From NCBI GenBank assembly GCA_022225965.2, contig JAKJXP020000056.1, positions 124,001 to 188,000 on the forward strand: DNA of 64,000 nt. The letters are read 5' to 3'. The notes below the pieces were generated by a model. It did no database searches. It had not been told where the DNA came from and was given only the letters and a program-made list of their open reading frames with translations. The first letter of the stretch is position 1. Every line of letters starts with the position of its first letter. Positions 32,400 to 44,935 of this stretch are shown here, one piece after another. The translations under genes and the position numbers were made by a program. The DNA is from Diatrype stigma. Taxonomy: Eukaryota > Ascomycota > Sordariomycetes > Xylariales > Diatrypaceae.

Positions 32400-34723
32400 A
32401 TGACCTCGAACAACGAGATCCGAGCGCTCGAGCGGATTCTATCGACTTTGCTCAATAAACAACTTCAGAACATCTGCGCGACGAATGGTCTGCGCACAGG
32501 TGGTGTCAAGGCTGAGCTGCAGACTCGCATCAAGGATGGTATGTTCTTGCATCATCCATCTCTACCTGCTATATCTATCCTCCCATGTTTTAGCATCTTT
32601 CGGGTCCCCGATCCCCAACTCCCCAACTCCCCAACTCTTCAGGTCCCCAGATTCTAGATCCCAGATCCCTACAAACTTCGAATGTCCCGGTTCCCGATCT
32701 GCAACTTCCAACTCTCTTTTCGAGGACGATGATCACGAGCGTCTAAGACCACATAAGCACCCTATCCCACCCACCATCCGCTTGACTCGATCCAATAAAA
32801 TATTGTCTGTTCGTCCCAAGTCACTCAAGGGTTTGAGTTGAAGAAAAAAGAGCTACCGCAAACCTGCACGAACACGGCCTCCTCCTCATGGGACCTCCCT
32901 TAACACTCAAACCGTCATACAATCCTTTGCAATTCGAACTTTGATATCTGCCTACTCGTTAGCCAAGTAGTTACTAACTCGGTCCACCCACAGCCCTCAT
33001 CGAGAACTATCATTCCGACCCCGCAAGTTTCCAACACATGCGGAGCTCAATAGAGAACATCCGGTCCCGCGGCGGTGCGTACGCCTCGAACGCGAACGCG
33101 ACAAATCATACCATGGGGTCGTCCGCGTCGCATTCCCACAGCAACGGCTACGGCAGCAGCCAAGCGAGCAAGGGCGCACTTCCGTATTCTGGTGGTCCTT
33201 CACATACGCAATCTGCCGGCTACTCTCCAAGTAGTTACAACAACAGCTATGGCAGCGGGAATGCTGCTGCTGGTGGTTATAGAGGATCCGCCCAGGCATC
33301 GACTGACCTCAGATTCAAGGAAAGCCCATTCTACAAGATAGAAACCAGAATTGGTGATGTGCGAACATGTGAAGGTAAGGAAATACCCACCTTTCGTCCG
33401 GGCTATTCAGGCATGTAACCGGCTCGTGATCCAATGTCCCTACGCGCGTGACGCTGACTTGGGGTTATTATAGTCATGAGCCAGCACCGTAACTCAGCCA
33501 ATATCCCGTTGAAGGTGAACGATCATACGTCGCTTCTCCGGTGCTTACATGATAAATCCTTGAGGATCATGGTGTTCTGCGCGGCCGACATGCAAGGCGA
33601 CCAGGATATCGCCTTTCCTCACCAATGCGAGATCAAAGTGAATGGCGACGAGATCAAGGCAAACCTCCGGGGACTCAAAGGCAAGCCCGGATCAACGCGC
33701 CCCGTCGACATCACCGATAACTTGCGCCTAAGAGCAACCTATGTGAACAACATCGAGTTTACCTACGCGCTGACATCAAAGGTGAAGAAGCCAAACCCCC
33801 GAGGCCAAGTGAGCATCATTGTCGTATCCAAGTGGATATGCCCCTTGCTTAAGTTTCGATTCTGACCTTCAGCTGCAGAAATTCTACCTGGCGTTTTACT
33901 TATGCAAAACACTCCCTGTCGATGAACTAGTCGCCAAGATCGGGCTTAAGAAGATCCCCAAGGCTTCTGTCATTCAAGAACGTAAGTTTGGTAGTCTTGA
34001 GCTTCCGTAGAGGTTCCATACTAAACTCTGATATTAGTTTCGAAAGCTGCAAATGATCCAGATATCGTTGCGACGTCCCAGGTCCTGTCTCTTAAGTGTC
34101 CGCTTAGCTATACGAGATTGAGAACACCGTGTCGATCGACCCTTTGTAGTCATATACAATGCTTCGATGCGAGTTCTTATCTACAACTGCAGGAACAGGG
34201 ACCCCAGTGGATCTGTCCCATATGCAACAAGCCTGCTCCGTTTGCAAACCTAGCTGTCGACGAGTACGTTCGAAATATTTTGGAGAACACATCAGCTTCC
34301 CAGGAGCAGGTAACGATTGAGCCGAACGGCCAGTGGAGAACCCAGGGAGCTGAACCTGAACGTAAGAGGTCGCGGTATTCAAGCAATAGCGCCAGAGTGG
34401 ATGACGACGATGACATATCGATCGTATCGGATACTCGTCTCTTCAATGGCACCATGCTCATACCAAAGGTAGAGAGCAATTCTCACGGGACTTCCAGTTA
34501 CCCATTCAACCCTGCAACACCGAACGGCCGCTCCACTGCTACGGCTTCCAGGGAGCCATCGAGCGTCCCAAGATCAGGAGGCACCAAGAGACCGGCCGAG
34601 GTCATCGATCTAACCCTCAGTAGTGATGAGGACGATGAGCCGATTGTCCGTCCCGCGAAACGCCAGAACTATGGCCAGGGGCTCAATGATGGCAATGTCC
34701 GGTTTCCACCTTACGGTTATTAG
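32400..34723 (+). CDS. SIZ1: SUMO E3 ligase, Siz/PIAS family
   Basis: SP-RING SUMO ligase, nuclear, 549 aa. Exons 32400..32538, 32994..33374, 33474..33808, 33873..33981 and 34038..34723; all junction phases agree. The SAP domain is split by the 455-nt first intron (LLNKQLQNICATNGLRTGGV). A Ser/Gly/Asn-rich linker is followed by the PINIT domain in exons 2-4 (SPFYKIETRIGDVRTCE, ending FYLAFYLCKTLP). The SP-RING lies in exon 5: CPLSYTRLRTPCRSTLCSH, then QWICPICNKPAPF. Downstream, VIDLTLSSDEDDE is a strong SUMO-interacting motif preceded by a basic KRPAE segment. The C-terminus is short, as in most filamentous fungal Siz proteins. The first intron is unusually long for this window and pyrimidine-rich. 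Confidence 0.93.
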
Positions 34724-35880
34724 CCGAGTTGGGACTGGACCAAGAGCTTTGGATCTTTACAAAGGGCTGATGTCTACCTAAACATGCGGCCAAGTTGATA
34801 AGGATTGATTAGATAGCATCCAGAATCTCGAGACACCGGGATTCTAGCACATTTTGCACGAGGCAATAGGGATCCTTGAAGTCACTCGTCTATAACGGGG
34901 AGATAGTTGGAAGCCGCGCTGTACAATTGGCTATTCATCCGATCCACCTTTACGGATCTTTATACAGAGACCACAAAATACGCCCTCTCAGGTCGCAGTT
35001 GCGATATTTGCATGGCGAAAAGGGAAGGGGCTTTGGCTGGTAGTTCTCTAGGCGTTGATGGATAAATACCTCTTTGATTTTTGCGAGGATAAAGGACAAG
35101 GGCTACTGGAATAGCAGCTGTAGCTTGGTAGACGTTTGATATACTACACGCGAGCAACGCAGCGCCTACGAGGCGTCGGAGGATGGCATGACTGAGCTTA
35201 CTATGTCGGTACATAGGTAGATCGAGAGCACGAATCGGGGTATCAGCTCTCAAATATGCACCCATCTTCTGCAAAATACGTGTCCTTCTATTACGAAGTA
35301 GAACTTGATGATCAACGATACGAGATGCGTATTAGGGATATATGAATAAATGGGCATATGCCGGGGCATTGGTCGAGTGGGTGGGTAATGGAAGTACGTA
35401 CTGTACCTCCCTAGGTAAGCATGTAAATGATGTAAAGTTATACATACAATACCCTAATTGCTCGGTACATCGCTCACTCAACCAAACCCCTGCGAACAAA
35501 AGCTCCCAAAGCTTCAGCCCTGTCCGATCAATACCTAAGCTCCCATCTCTCAGCCTCGACATCTTTCTTACTTCACCCTATGCAGTATCTAGCACGCACT
35601 GATCTCATACCCCGCGATCACGTACAGCGACCCAGCAGTAGCAGCTAAGTAGCAGCAGCGACGCTACCTCATACCAACTAGAAACCCTGCGCCCGTGCAC
35701 GCGCAACCTCGGCTTATAAAGCCAGCTAGCTTTCACTCGGGCTGCTGCCGTGTTGCCGGAAGCAACGCATCGAGGTCGAGACCGACCCGATCGATCGATC
35801 ACGATACTTTCCCCAAGGTTACAGGAAGCTAGACAGAAAACGACCGGCAGACGGGGGGGAAGACAGAAAAAACAGACAGG
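34724..35880. other. Intergenic region SIZ to TRS33
   Basis: About 1.16 kb holding the SIZ 3' region and the TRS33 promoter and leader (35590-35880, GATC-rich near 35788-35800). No coding signal seen. Confidence 0.5.
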
Positions 35881-36776
35881 ATGTCCTTCGACCAGCCCCT
35901 CCCGCCCTTCAACGCCAGCGACCCGACCGCCACCTTCCTCAGCTCCTCCTGCCTCGACTTCCTGATGATCGAGCTCGTGCCCATGGCGTACCGGGTGACC
36001 AACGAGCTCGAGGAGGGTGCGGTAGCAGGGGCAGCATCGGCATCAGCGGCGACAAAAGCCAACAACAGCAACAGCAACAACGGTAGTGGTGAAGATGTTG
36101 GCGGCGGACGGACATCCAGCACGACCACGCGCGGTGGCGGCGGGGGCGGCAACGCGCGCAACAGCAGCGCCAGCGCCACGGCCACCGTCAGCACCAGCCG
36201 GCTGCTGGACGAGGACGAGGAGCGCGACGCGGTGTTCTTCCGGCTGGAGGCGCTGGGGTACCGCGTGGGCCTGGGCCTGGTCGAGCGGTTCTCCCGCGAC
36301 CGGCCCCGGTTCCACGACGCGCTCGACGCCATCAAGTTCGTCTGCAAGGACCTGTGGATGCTCGTCTTCCGCAAGCAGGTCGACAACCTCAAGACCAACC
36401 ACCGCGGCGTCTACGTCCTCACCGACAACTCCTTCCGCCCCCTCGCCCGCATGAGCGCCGACGCCGGCGGCCAGGCCGTCGCGCGCGCGCAGCCTGTATG
36501 TTGTGTTCATTTTTTTTTTTTTCTGTTCCTCTTCCTCTTCTTCTTCCTCTGGTCTTTCTCTCCTCCTCCGTGAGGGGCGTATATTTCTCCTTATATGTGT
36601 GTGGGTGATGTGTCTGTGTGTGCTAATGCGGCTTGTTCAATCAGTTCCTCTGGTTCCCCTGCGGCATCCTGCGCGGCGCACTCGCCGCCATGGGCATCAA
36701 CGCCACGGTGCAAGGCGAGAGCAACGAGTTGCCCAGCGCCGTGTTCCAGATCAAGACGATCCCTTCCAAGCAGTGA
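35881..36776 (+). CDS. TRS33: TRAPP complex subunit Trs33 (TRAPPC6-like)
   Basis: Bet3-family subunit of the TRAPP tethering/GEF complexes at the Golgi. Exons 35881..36495 and 36645..36776 (149-nt intron GTATGT..TCAG with a long T-run) encode 248 aa. The conserved start covers FLSSSCLDFLMIELVPMAYR; the core resumes with RDAVFFRLEALGYRVGLGLVERF, then FVCKDLWMLVFRKQVDNL and NHRGVYVLTD. Exon 2 supplies FLWFPCGILRGALAAMGIN and VFQIKTIP. Between residues about 43 and 108 sits an insertion of Ala/Ser/Asn/Gly low complexity absent from compact family members. GC content is very high in exon 1. Confidence 0.94.
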
Positions 36777-37643
36777 GGGGATGCCTGTCTTATCTATACA
36801 AAGTCGAGCCTCCTGCTCTGCCCACCCACCCGGTGGGTTGGCCCGGCTGCTAGCTACTATTACTAGTAATGCTACACCGTTGGCTGCTCCCTCGTGGTCA
36901 AAATTCTGTTCTTGTAGATAGGTTACATATAAGGCGTACGGTACAGAGGGTTGTCTGATTCACATTGCACGCATGCATGGCGAAATGGCTGGCTGATCAG
37001 TCGGTTGGCTCAATCGACTGGCAGGGGTTATATGTTATCTTGGTATTGGGCATGGCTACTAGATAGAGCATCTAGATCATTTAGGTACATGGCGTTGGGG
37101 AGGGAACAGGGAGACGTAAATTTGTCTGCGTCTAATATCTACAATGATGTTACTTACCTCATGGCTCAACATTTCCCAGTTCCTGCCTTGTTCCCTGTTA
37201 CTTCGACTGCATAGCCAGAGCTCTTCCCACAAGGACCCAGGGCCTGGCCTGGCTACGTGTTCCACTTCTGCGCCCGGATCGGTATTGCCTTTAACTTCCT
37301 CGACATACCTCCCCCTTGAAGCCTCCTCGACCCTGCTAATTAAGCTGGGATAATGGGAAGAAATTGATTGGATCGGACGGTCACGGTCACCCTTTACAAC
37401 CTATGGACAGACATAAATCATCAGTTCCCAGATCTTTCATCATAATTCATTGCCTGTCTGTCTGAACATCCATCGGTTTTTGGTATTCTTCTCTATACCC
37501 CATACCATTTCCTGGCTGGCTAGATGGCTTCCGTTGCTCAACGCAAACATGCAATACCGACAGCAACGATTGCGAGCCAAAATGCAAAGGAATGTCATAA
37601 CGCCATAAACACGTCACGCGGGACAAACGACCAAGGGGGAGAT
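36777..37643. other. Spacer between convergent TRS33 and MDH
   Basis: About 870 bp between the two stop codons; nothing recognised beyond probable 3' UTRs. Confidence 0.5.
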
Positions 37644-39018
37644 TTACTTCTGCGGGGGGTTGTGGACAAAGCTGATGCCCTTCTCGATATTGCCCTTGAG
37701 GCCTGAGATGGCGGCTTCCAGGAGAGTCTTCTCCTTGTCGGTGATGCCCGTTAGCGGGTTTTGGGCCTTCTCAACACCGTTGGGCTATGACATGGTTAGC
37801 AGGATATCCGGATTATCGCAGTGCAGGGGAGGGGGGTGTGCTTACGCCAAGCTCAACGGGTACGGAGAAGAAATCGACACCAGTAGCCTTAGCAACCTCT
37901 GCACCGCCCGGTACGCCAGGCAGGTAAACGAAACTAGGCTCGACGAGGCCCTTCTCACCGGCGACAGCCTTCAGCACCTTCTCGGCAAACCTATAGAAGA
38001 TGCGTTAGTTTCTCGTGGCTAATGTAAAGGAGGGACTTGTATGGCAACTTACCGGAAACCAGCATAGGCCATAGAGAGGGTAGCAGATCCTGCGCCATCC
38101 TTGGCCTTGACGACCTCATCACCACCGAACTGGACACGGTTGACAAGAGCATCGTACTTGTCATCGGGGATTGTTACGCCGTCGACCTTGCTGAAGAGGG
38201 GCAGGATAGTCTCGCCGGAGTGGCCACCGACAACGGGAACAGTCAGCTCAGAGCCAGTCTTCTTGCCAGCGATCTCGGCAACGAAGGTCTCGGCACGGAC
38301 GATGTCGAGGGTGGTGACACCAAAGAGCTTCTGGGCGTCGAAAACGCCCTTGGCCTTGAGGACCTCGGCGGCAATAGGAACAGTCGAGTTGACGGGGTTA
38401 GAGATGACGAGGATGAACGCCTTGGGGGCCACCTCAGCGGCAATCTCGATCAGGCCCTTCACGATACCCGCGTTGATGTTGAAAAGATCGTCACGGGTCA
38501 TACCGGGCTTGCCTTTAAAATCGTGTAAGCTCATTTGCCGTCACCGGATTGAAAGTGCATGTGACATACGAGGAATTCCGGCCGGGATGACAATAATGTC
38601 GGCATCCTTGAATGCTGCCTTGCCGCCCTCCTCCTTGGGCAGATAGCCGGTGACTTTCTACGCGCAATGTCAGCCTTTACTATTTCCGGCGGGCCTTTCT
38701 AAGATGCTTGCAGGTTTCTTACAGCAGTCGTGGAGATGTGGGAAAGGTCCGTTGCGACACCCGGCGTGTTCACAACATCGTAGAGGGCAAGCTCGTCAAT
38801 GTAGGGAGAAAGCTTGAGGAGAAGGGAGAGAGGCTGCCGGTTTGTACGTGTTAGCTCCTGAGATCTGAACGAATCCAGCACTGGACTTGGTTAGGATTAG
38901 AGACGAACCTGGCCAATACCGCCAGAGGCGCCAGCAACAACTAGAGGTCGTCAGCACATCTTGATGTATACTATAGTTTCGAGTGGGTGTTGTTGCGCTT
39001 CTTACCAGCCTTAACCAT
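37644..39018 (-). CDS. Malate dehydrogenase, non-mitochondrial form
   Basis: NAD-dependent malate/oxaloacetate interconversion, 329 aa. Seven exons: 39018..39006, 38940..38909, 38833..38723, 38657..38570, 38512..38053, 37990..37846 and 37784..37644; the first exon codes for only MVKA plus one base. The nucleotide-binding loop is GASGGIGQ, followed by [19 protein letters not shown]. The substrate Arg is in [20 protein letters not shown] is present, and the catalytic His is in [12 protein letters not shown]. The direct MVKA start has no presequence, indicating a cytosolic (or peroxisomal) enzyme as in other filamentous fungi. The C-terminus HNPPQK is not a PTS1, and read-through of the TAA would add only a short tail without one. 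The intron-rich 5' end is typical of highly expressed fungal genes. Confidence 0.95.
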
Positions 39019-40639
39019 GATTGCGATGCGGGGTGGGGTAGTCTGAGTTGCGTTATTCGTTCCTGTGAAGAAGGCGGGGATTGCTACGAGATGGGTGAGG
39101 TCAGTCAGCTGGCGATGAAGGAAGGTTGATAGGACGCAGAACGTGTCAGCAGGAAGGAATAGACTCACGGGGATAGTTTATTGGAATATGTTGTGAGACG
39201 GGGAATTGGGTTGTTCGTAGCAGGTATGGGAGAGTCTAGAAAGGTAGGAAGGTATGAGGTAGGTAGGTATGTAAGTAGGTATTTTATTTAGTAAAGTCCG
39301 GTTGTCTGCCGGAGGATGGCGGGGCACCCCTAACTATATCCCCACGGTGGCACCTCCTTCCCTTGCCTTCCCCCCTACCCTCGTCACCCCGACACCCCCC
39401 AACCGTCCTAGCCTACCACCTTGACGGCATTACGCCAGTCCTAGGCCAGTTTGCGCTAGATCACACCGGGAAATATTCCCCTCGACGTAACTGGGGCGGC
39501 TTCGCTCTCGACCTAGTGTCAGTCTGATTGTTAAGGTTAAACCAGGCGGGGGAGGTCTTCTTCTTCCATCCTAGAGGAATCCTGCGTTAGGTAGTAAGTA
39601 CCTTAGGTGTTCAAACGGGTTCAGCAGCCCGATGTCTAACACTTCCTAAACCCCCCCACTATCTAGCTTCCACCCTTTCTTCGGAATTGTTTCGATGCAG
39701 TGTGGACTTGGAATCCCGGCTACGCTCCTCTATGCTCTGTGTCAGCTATATGGGCGGGCATTCACCTATCCGTAACCTACGCATGTGCTTACCCCATCGG
39801 CTTATCCCTTCCATATTCACAGGCGCAGATACACGCCCACGTACAGTTACAGATAGGAGACTCGGTAGACGGGAGGTTTCGGTCAACTTATCAGGAGCAT
39901 TGCGCCAAGGTAATAATGTTACCGGGCACCTAGGCTAAGCCGCTCGGGTGAACCTGCCCCCCTTGTGGTTTACGCTATCTTCACATCCGTAGGCACGTGG
40001 CGCATAGTAGACGTAGATATCTGTCTGGCCCAAAGATTGATCGCAGCAAATGCCAGACAGAATATAACTCACACAAGCCGACGACCGACGGCCAATGATA
40101 TCTTCGCATCATAACATCAGGCTACAAATAGATTTCACAATCTAACGTTAATATGCCGCATCATATCCGGGAAATACGTCTTGTGAAAGCCGAGGCTTAT
40201 TGTTTACGTGCTTTCTTCGGCATCGGGCAAGATCGGCCCAAGGTAGACGATCAGCTGGGGATACTTCCACCAACTTCGATAATACGGCAAAAAGGCAAAT
40301 GGACCTAGGAAGCAGTCTAGCTGCTCGGGATGTAATCTGATAAATTGAGGCTGTGACGAGATTTATGTTGTCGTAGCACTATATGACGCAGCAGGGGAAA
40401 AAGAATGCAAAGATTCCAGTACGGCGGTGGACAAGACCAAACGCGAAGGCAAGTGGCTGGGACCCAGGACGAGGTATTTTGAATTATTGGTTCAATTCCT
40501 AACTCCATTCTGCTGGATTCATCTGACTAGGTACCAACTGAAGCCAAGCGTGCCGTATTTTCCGGCCGTCATAGCTTCATAATCACGGGTTTGTTCACAG
40601 CTTCCATCACAACATCGATCCTTCGTCGACAAGGGTGGT
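39019..40639. other. Upstream region of MDH
   Basis: About 1.6 kb between the MDH start and the eL28 stop. AGGTAGGTAGGTATG-type repeats lie near 39240-39275, and a C-rich pyrimidine stretch at 39340-39400, likely promoter-proximal for MDH. Otherwise nothing was recognised. Confidence 0.5.
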
Positions 40640-41497
40640 TTACGACGACGCCTCGGCAGCCTTCTTGGCCTTGGAGCCCCGGAGCTTGTGCTCGGGCGCG
40701 GGCTTGGGCTCCTTCTGGGAATGCCGGATTTCAGAGACACGGGCAACGGCAGCCTCTCGGAGGTCGGGTCGGTAGCCGGACTTGGCGACTTGGTTGGCGA
40801 CGGCCTTGTAGGTGCTACGAAACCAATAATTTCAGCGATGCTATTCTTGACCTGCCATAGGTGCAGTATGACATGGGAATGAACAGGACTCACTGTCGCG
40901 CGGACTTGCCACCGTGGTAGGTAACCTCGGCAGTAGCCTTGGCGGGCTGCTGAAGAGAACCCTCCTTCTTGCTGAGGACCTTGACGCCGCCCTTCTCAGC
41001 GGGGACAACACCGATAGCCTATTCAATTTATTCATGTCAATTCCAGGACTCGATGATCGCGTGTGCTCGTAAGTCTGTAGTCCTGTAGGTGTTCCTCATC
41101 ATACCTTGGGGTTGACGAAACCGGCGTGCTACAGATATCCAACCATGTTAGCCTCAGCACTATATTCCAGGAAACTGGCTCCCAAGTCTGCCTCATTTCT
41201 GGTCTCGTACCTTGCGCGAGTTCAGGTTCTTCAGGTTGAAGGTGTCGCGGGAGAACTGGACACCACCGGCCTGCTTCCTCTTGACGAGGAAGGAGTTGTT
41301 GTTTCCTGCATTGCCACATGATTCGTCAATTCATATATTCTTCGCTCCAGGCCCAATTCCCCATATTACGGTATCCCTCCCGCTCCCCTTCCTAAACCAC
41401 AGGGAAAAATTGGTGGGAAAACAGCTCTCGTCGGGAACTCACGGGCGATCTCCCAGACCAGGTCGGCCGAAGCGAGGGGGCTGATAGTGGCAGACAT
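40640..41497 (-). CDS. 60S ribosomal protein eL28
   Basis: Cytosolic large-subunit ribosomal protein of the L28e/Mak16 N-terminal type (PF01778), 157 aa. Five exons: 41497..41443, 41305..41211, 41128..41105, 41018..40894 and 40814..40640. The third exon has only eight codons (HAGFVNPK). Conserved sequence: DLVWEIAR at the start, [40 protein letters not shown], and a basic C-terminus ([18 protein letters not shown]). Budding yeast lacks this protein, so its presence fits a filamentous fungus. Many short introns and a pyrimidine-rich leader are typical of ribosomal protein genes. Several unlabelled TC/CT tracts upstream could be promoter elements. Confidence 0.94.
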
Positions 41498-42796
41498 CTT
41501 GCTCGGTGATGTGTAGGTTGTCGTGTCGTGTCGTGGAAAAGGGAAGTCTCGAGAGGGTATCAAATGCTTGGAGTTGATGATGCGTTGCGACGATTTGGGC
41601 CTTCTTTGCTAGCAGCACCTGCACAAAGTGTGTGAATCGCTTAAATGACTTGATTGGGCTTAGCTCATATCCGTACTCAGATGATCCTTCCAAGATTAGT
41701 GGAAAAGACCTCTGCTGGGCTACTAAGTGGGGTCCTCTGCAGCACAGATTATCTAAGCAGTTAGTCTAAGTAGGTACTACGTCTAGCCCCTTCCCCTTTT
41801 GCCTATTGCCAGCTAAAGCCAAATCATACTTCAATATTTACATGATCTACTTAGAATCTTCTACGGCTATTTATATCGGGCTGCAGAGCTTTATGACTTT
41901 CAGATAGCCATGCTAGTGTCGCCTCTTCGAACCCTACCCCAATCTGAAATTCATTGTATCGCCTTTCATAACAGGCCATGGCCCATGGGGACTGAGCAAT
42001 CACTCCCCCGTATCCTCAAGAATAAGACATGAAGCGGCGTTTGCGAAACGCGATCGACCATTAAACGTCACGGTATACGATACAAATCTATACCATAGGG
42101 ACTCGCCTTACTCCAGGCTTCAAGCTCCTTTCTCCTTTTCTAATAATAATCCGGCATGTAGCCGTAAGTAACATAAGCACAGCCAGAGGTCTTTGACCAA
42201 AAAGGAACACATACTTAAGTATACAAGAAGTCGGAAACGACCCACGGAGACCTATGGGCCGTTTCAAACTCAAACGGGACCAGGTTCAGAGCGACGAATT
42301 CCATTGTTGCTACAATCAAGAGTTATAAGGCTGAGATCTAGGCAGCGACGTATGCATTTACGAGTAGGTAGGTAGGCCGGTAGGCCGGTGACACCGGCTG
42401 TGACACTTTGCTCTGAAACGAACGGAACCGGTTGCAAAACATTGTTACGCTCCTCCCATTCCTTAGGTTCAGAAACTCGGACAGTTTAGTAAACTGCGGC
42501 GCCTTCTTGGTTCCGCCTTACATATGCCGCAGCCACTTTGAAGGGGTTAATCCTCCTTGTGTATCCTGAATATTTGAGCAATGTATTTCAGGAGTCATGC
42601 ATTTTCGTTATATTCTCATGTCACCCCGTGATGAAAACATGCATATATGCCTTGCCTCGTTTCTAAGTCCGCTTCCTACTTCGTGATACTGATACGCCAT
42701 CTAGCCACTGTCAAAACCACGAAATACATTGAGCCTTTTGAACGAGGCATCACCATCTGTGTTGAACAACATGAACAGTCAAAGCATGTCGTGACA
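41498..42796. promoter_or_regulatory. Divergent promoter, eL28 / membrane protein
   Basis: About 1.3 kb. Contains a GGTAGGTAGGCCGGTAGGCCGGTG repeat tract near 42365-42389. No gene seen. Confidence 0.45.
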
Positions 42797-43906
42797 ATGG
42801 CTTCTACAACATCTATTCTCACATCTTCATTCGTATTGACCACGACTTTTACACCCCCGCCAGAGTGTTCAAGTTCAACACTTTCTAGCTGCCAAGGCAC
42901 CGCTGATTGCACTGCTGAAGCTTTTCCGGATACAGTTTACATAAGCCATAGGCACAGTTTAGGATGCTTCCCTGATACAGTGTCTGTAGATGAGAGAGAT
43001 TCATATGCTCAGCGGACGTATTCCCCTGGGCTAATATGTCCACTCGGTATGACGACCGCGGCCAGTGCGATCTCACCTGATGGTGTTTGGTGTTGCCCTA
43101 CGTGCGTTTTCAGTCCATAACTATACTATAAGTGGCTAACGTGATGGAACAGCGGGCTGACATGGGCCAAAACACCTCCTTACTGCTCGGCGACAATGAC
43201 CGAAGGAATCTTGACAACAACGTATGGCGGGGGGATCGGGGAAACAGTTGGTCAAAGTATTTTCAACTTTGGACCTAATCAGACGGGCGAAATTAGCACT
43301 GATGTATATACGAGGCCTCCCAACGCAACACGGAGTGCATACATAAGTGTGACACTTCCATTGAGCGATTTGACAGTTGAAGTATTTGCATCGGCAGTTT
43401 TCCTCGTTGGTCAGACATGGTCAAGCAGCACTACTCTAGTCCCGAATACGTCAACATCTGTATCGACTACGGGCGGAGAAAGGCAGCGCACCTGGATTGG
43501 CGTCAGTATCAGTGGTACTTTAGGGCTTGCTATACTACTTGGACTTGGCATCCTTGGTCTCAGGCGCTACCGCAAGAACCGCCGGAGCAACGCAACGATG
43601 ATGGACGATGGGCAACCACGAAACTGGCTGTCAGAAGGAGAGCATAACGAGTACGGTGTTGAGAAGCCCGAGCTAGAGGGAAGTCACGGTACACTTTTCA
43701 TGGGAAGGAAACCAGAGCTGGATGCAAACGCGACGCGCGCAGAGCTTGAGGGGCATGCGGTTGCGGAACTCGATGCGATCACGAGCGTGGAACTTCCAGG
43801 TAGTCACGAAGAAACAGGCCAGACGGCATTCGGTGCAGTAGTATCGGAACTCGAGGGGACGTCCCGTGTGATCAAAGGAAAAGGTTCAATCGTGGTGGAT
43901 AGTTGA
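42797..43906 (+). CDS. Single-pass membrane protein with ELEG-type cytoplasmic repeats
   Basis: 352-aa predicted type I-like surface protein, exons 42797..43101 and 43153..43906 (51-nt intron GTGCGT..ACAG with GCTAAC). The ectodomain is Ser/Thr-rich with several Cys (residues 24-103 hold ECSSS, SCQGTADC, GCFPD, ICPLG, WCCPT), a pattern like fungal surface proteins. A transmembrane helix follows near residue 220 (IGVSISGTLGLAILLGLGIL) and a stop-transfer LRRYRKNRR. The tail carries recurring acidic motifs: PELEGSHGT, PELDANATRAELEG, VAELDA, VELPGSHEE and SELEGTS. No classical signal peptide starts the chosen Met (MASTTSILTSSFVLTT), so an alternative start at 42647, in a hydrophobic frame, cannot be excluded. 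Function unknown; sensor or receptor-like by architecture. Confidence 0.75.
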
Positions 43907-44935
43907 GCGCCGGAAACCCTCCTTTTATCCATAATGCTGATGATGGTGGTGATAGCGATGCAGTGAGGTATAGCGCTGTTTATCTGTCAGTGTATTAACA
44001 GGCTTCAGGTTTTGCCATACTGGTTGCGTGTAGTGATTATATCATGTAAAGAAACCAAGCGACAGCGGATGAAACATGGAAAATAATTATGTATACTTCT
44101 GATATTAAAGGGGAGTAGAAAAGGATCAAACATCACTTGGACCTGTTGGATAGATGACAAAGACTATGACCTCAAAATCGGGATTCTCTGTATGGCATAG
44201 TTCCATCAAGACTCGATTGGGTAAGATCAATCTACCGTAATTACCTAATTCCCATACCAGCTGCGGAAGCAGCGAACGGGCGCAGCCGCAAGCAATTAAC
44301 GGGCCTCCACTGCTGCTTCGTCATCTGGAACGCACAGGCCACTCCATACTCAGCCCCAGACGGGCCCAGACTCCCCCGGACTGGTGAAGGTGTCGTCAGT
44401 CCATTTGTCCTCCTCCACCTCCATCGACTCACTCTTTCACTTCATAAATCCGCATGTCTCGTTTCGGGATTCCACCAGCCCACCTACTTCGTAGACCTAT
44501 ACTTTGCCAACGGCCCTCGATGGCCCGATATACAACACCTCATCAGTTGTGACTTGCACATCTGCAACTTTCCTCTCTCTTTTCGGTTCCTCTTTTCCCT
44601 TTCTCTTCTCTATTGTCGAGCCTATACCCGCTTCTTCCGCACGCCACTATAATAACCCCCCAATTATAACATCGTCTCTCAAGCTTCTAGATTCGAGGGC
44701 ATCCCTTCTGGTTCAAAACTCACTTTCGCCTTCTCTCTCTCTTATCTCCTGTTCTTATACCCATTACAACAAACGAGCGCATTCAGCCTCCACTAAAACC
44801 ACTCAGTTCTTCTATCTGTCTCCTTATCTAGCTATATATCCACCTACGAGAAGAACCCCACAGCCAACCGAACAACCCGAAAACCACCCGTCCAAAACCA
44901 CCACCGGGAAGATAACCCACCCAATATCACCGAAA
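43907..44935. other. Intergenic region and long DUF2015 leader
   Basis: About 1 kb. The last 400 bp are C/T-rich with few G (44570-44930), consistent with a long 5' UTR; the upstream in-frame ORF from 44504 is probably non-coding leader. Confidence 0.5.

Noticed and set aside
37600..37650. Possible stop-codon read-through giving MDH a peroxisomal signal
   Set aside because: The frame after TAA runs only nine codons (ISPLVVCPA) and does not end in a PTS1-like tripeptide.
44504..44935. 144-codon N-terminal extension of the DUF2015 ORF
   Set aside because: C/T-rich leader composition and absence of such an extension in the family as I know it.
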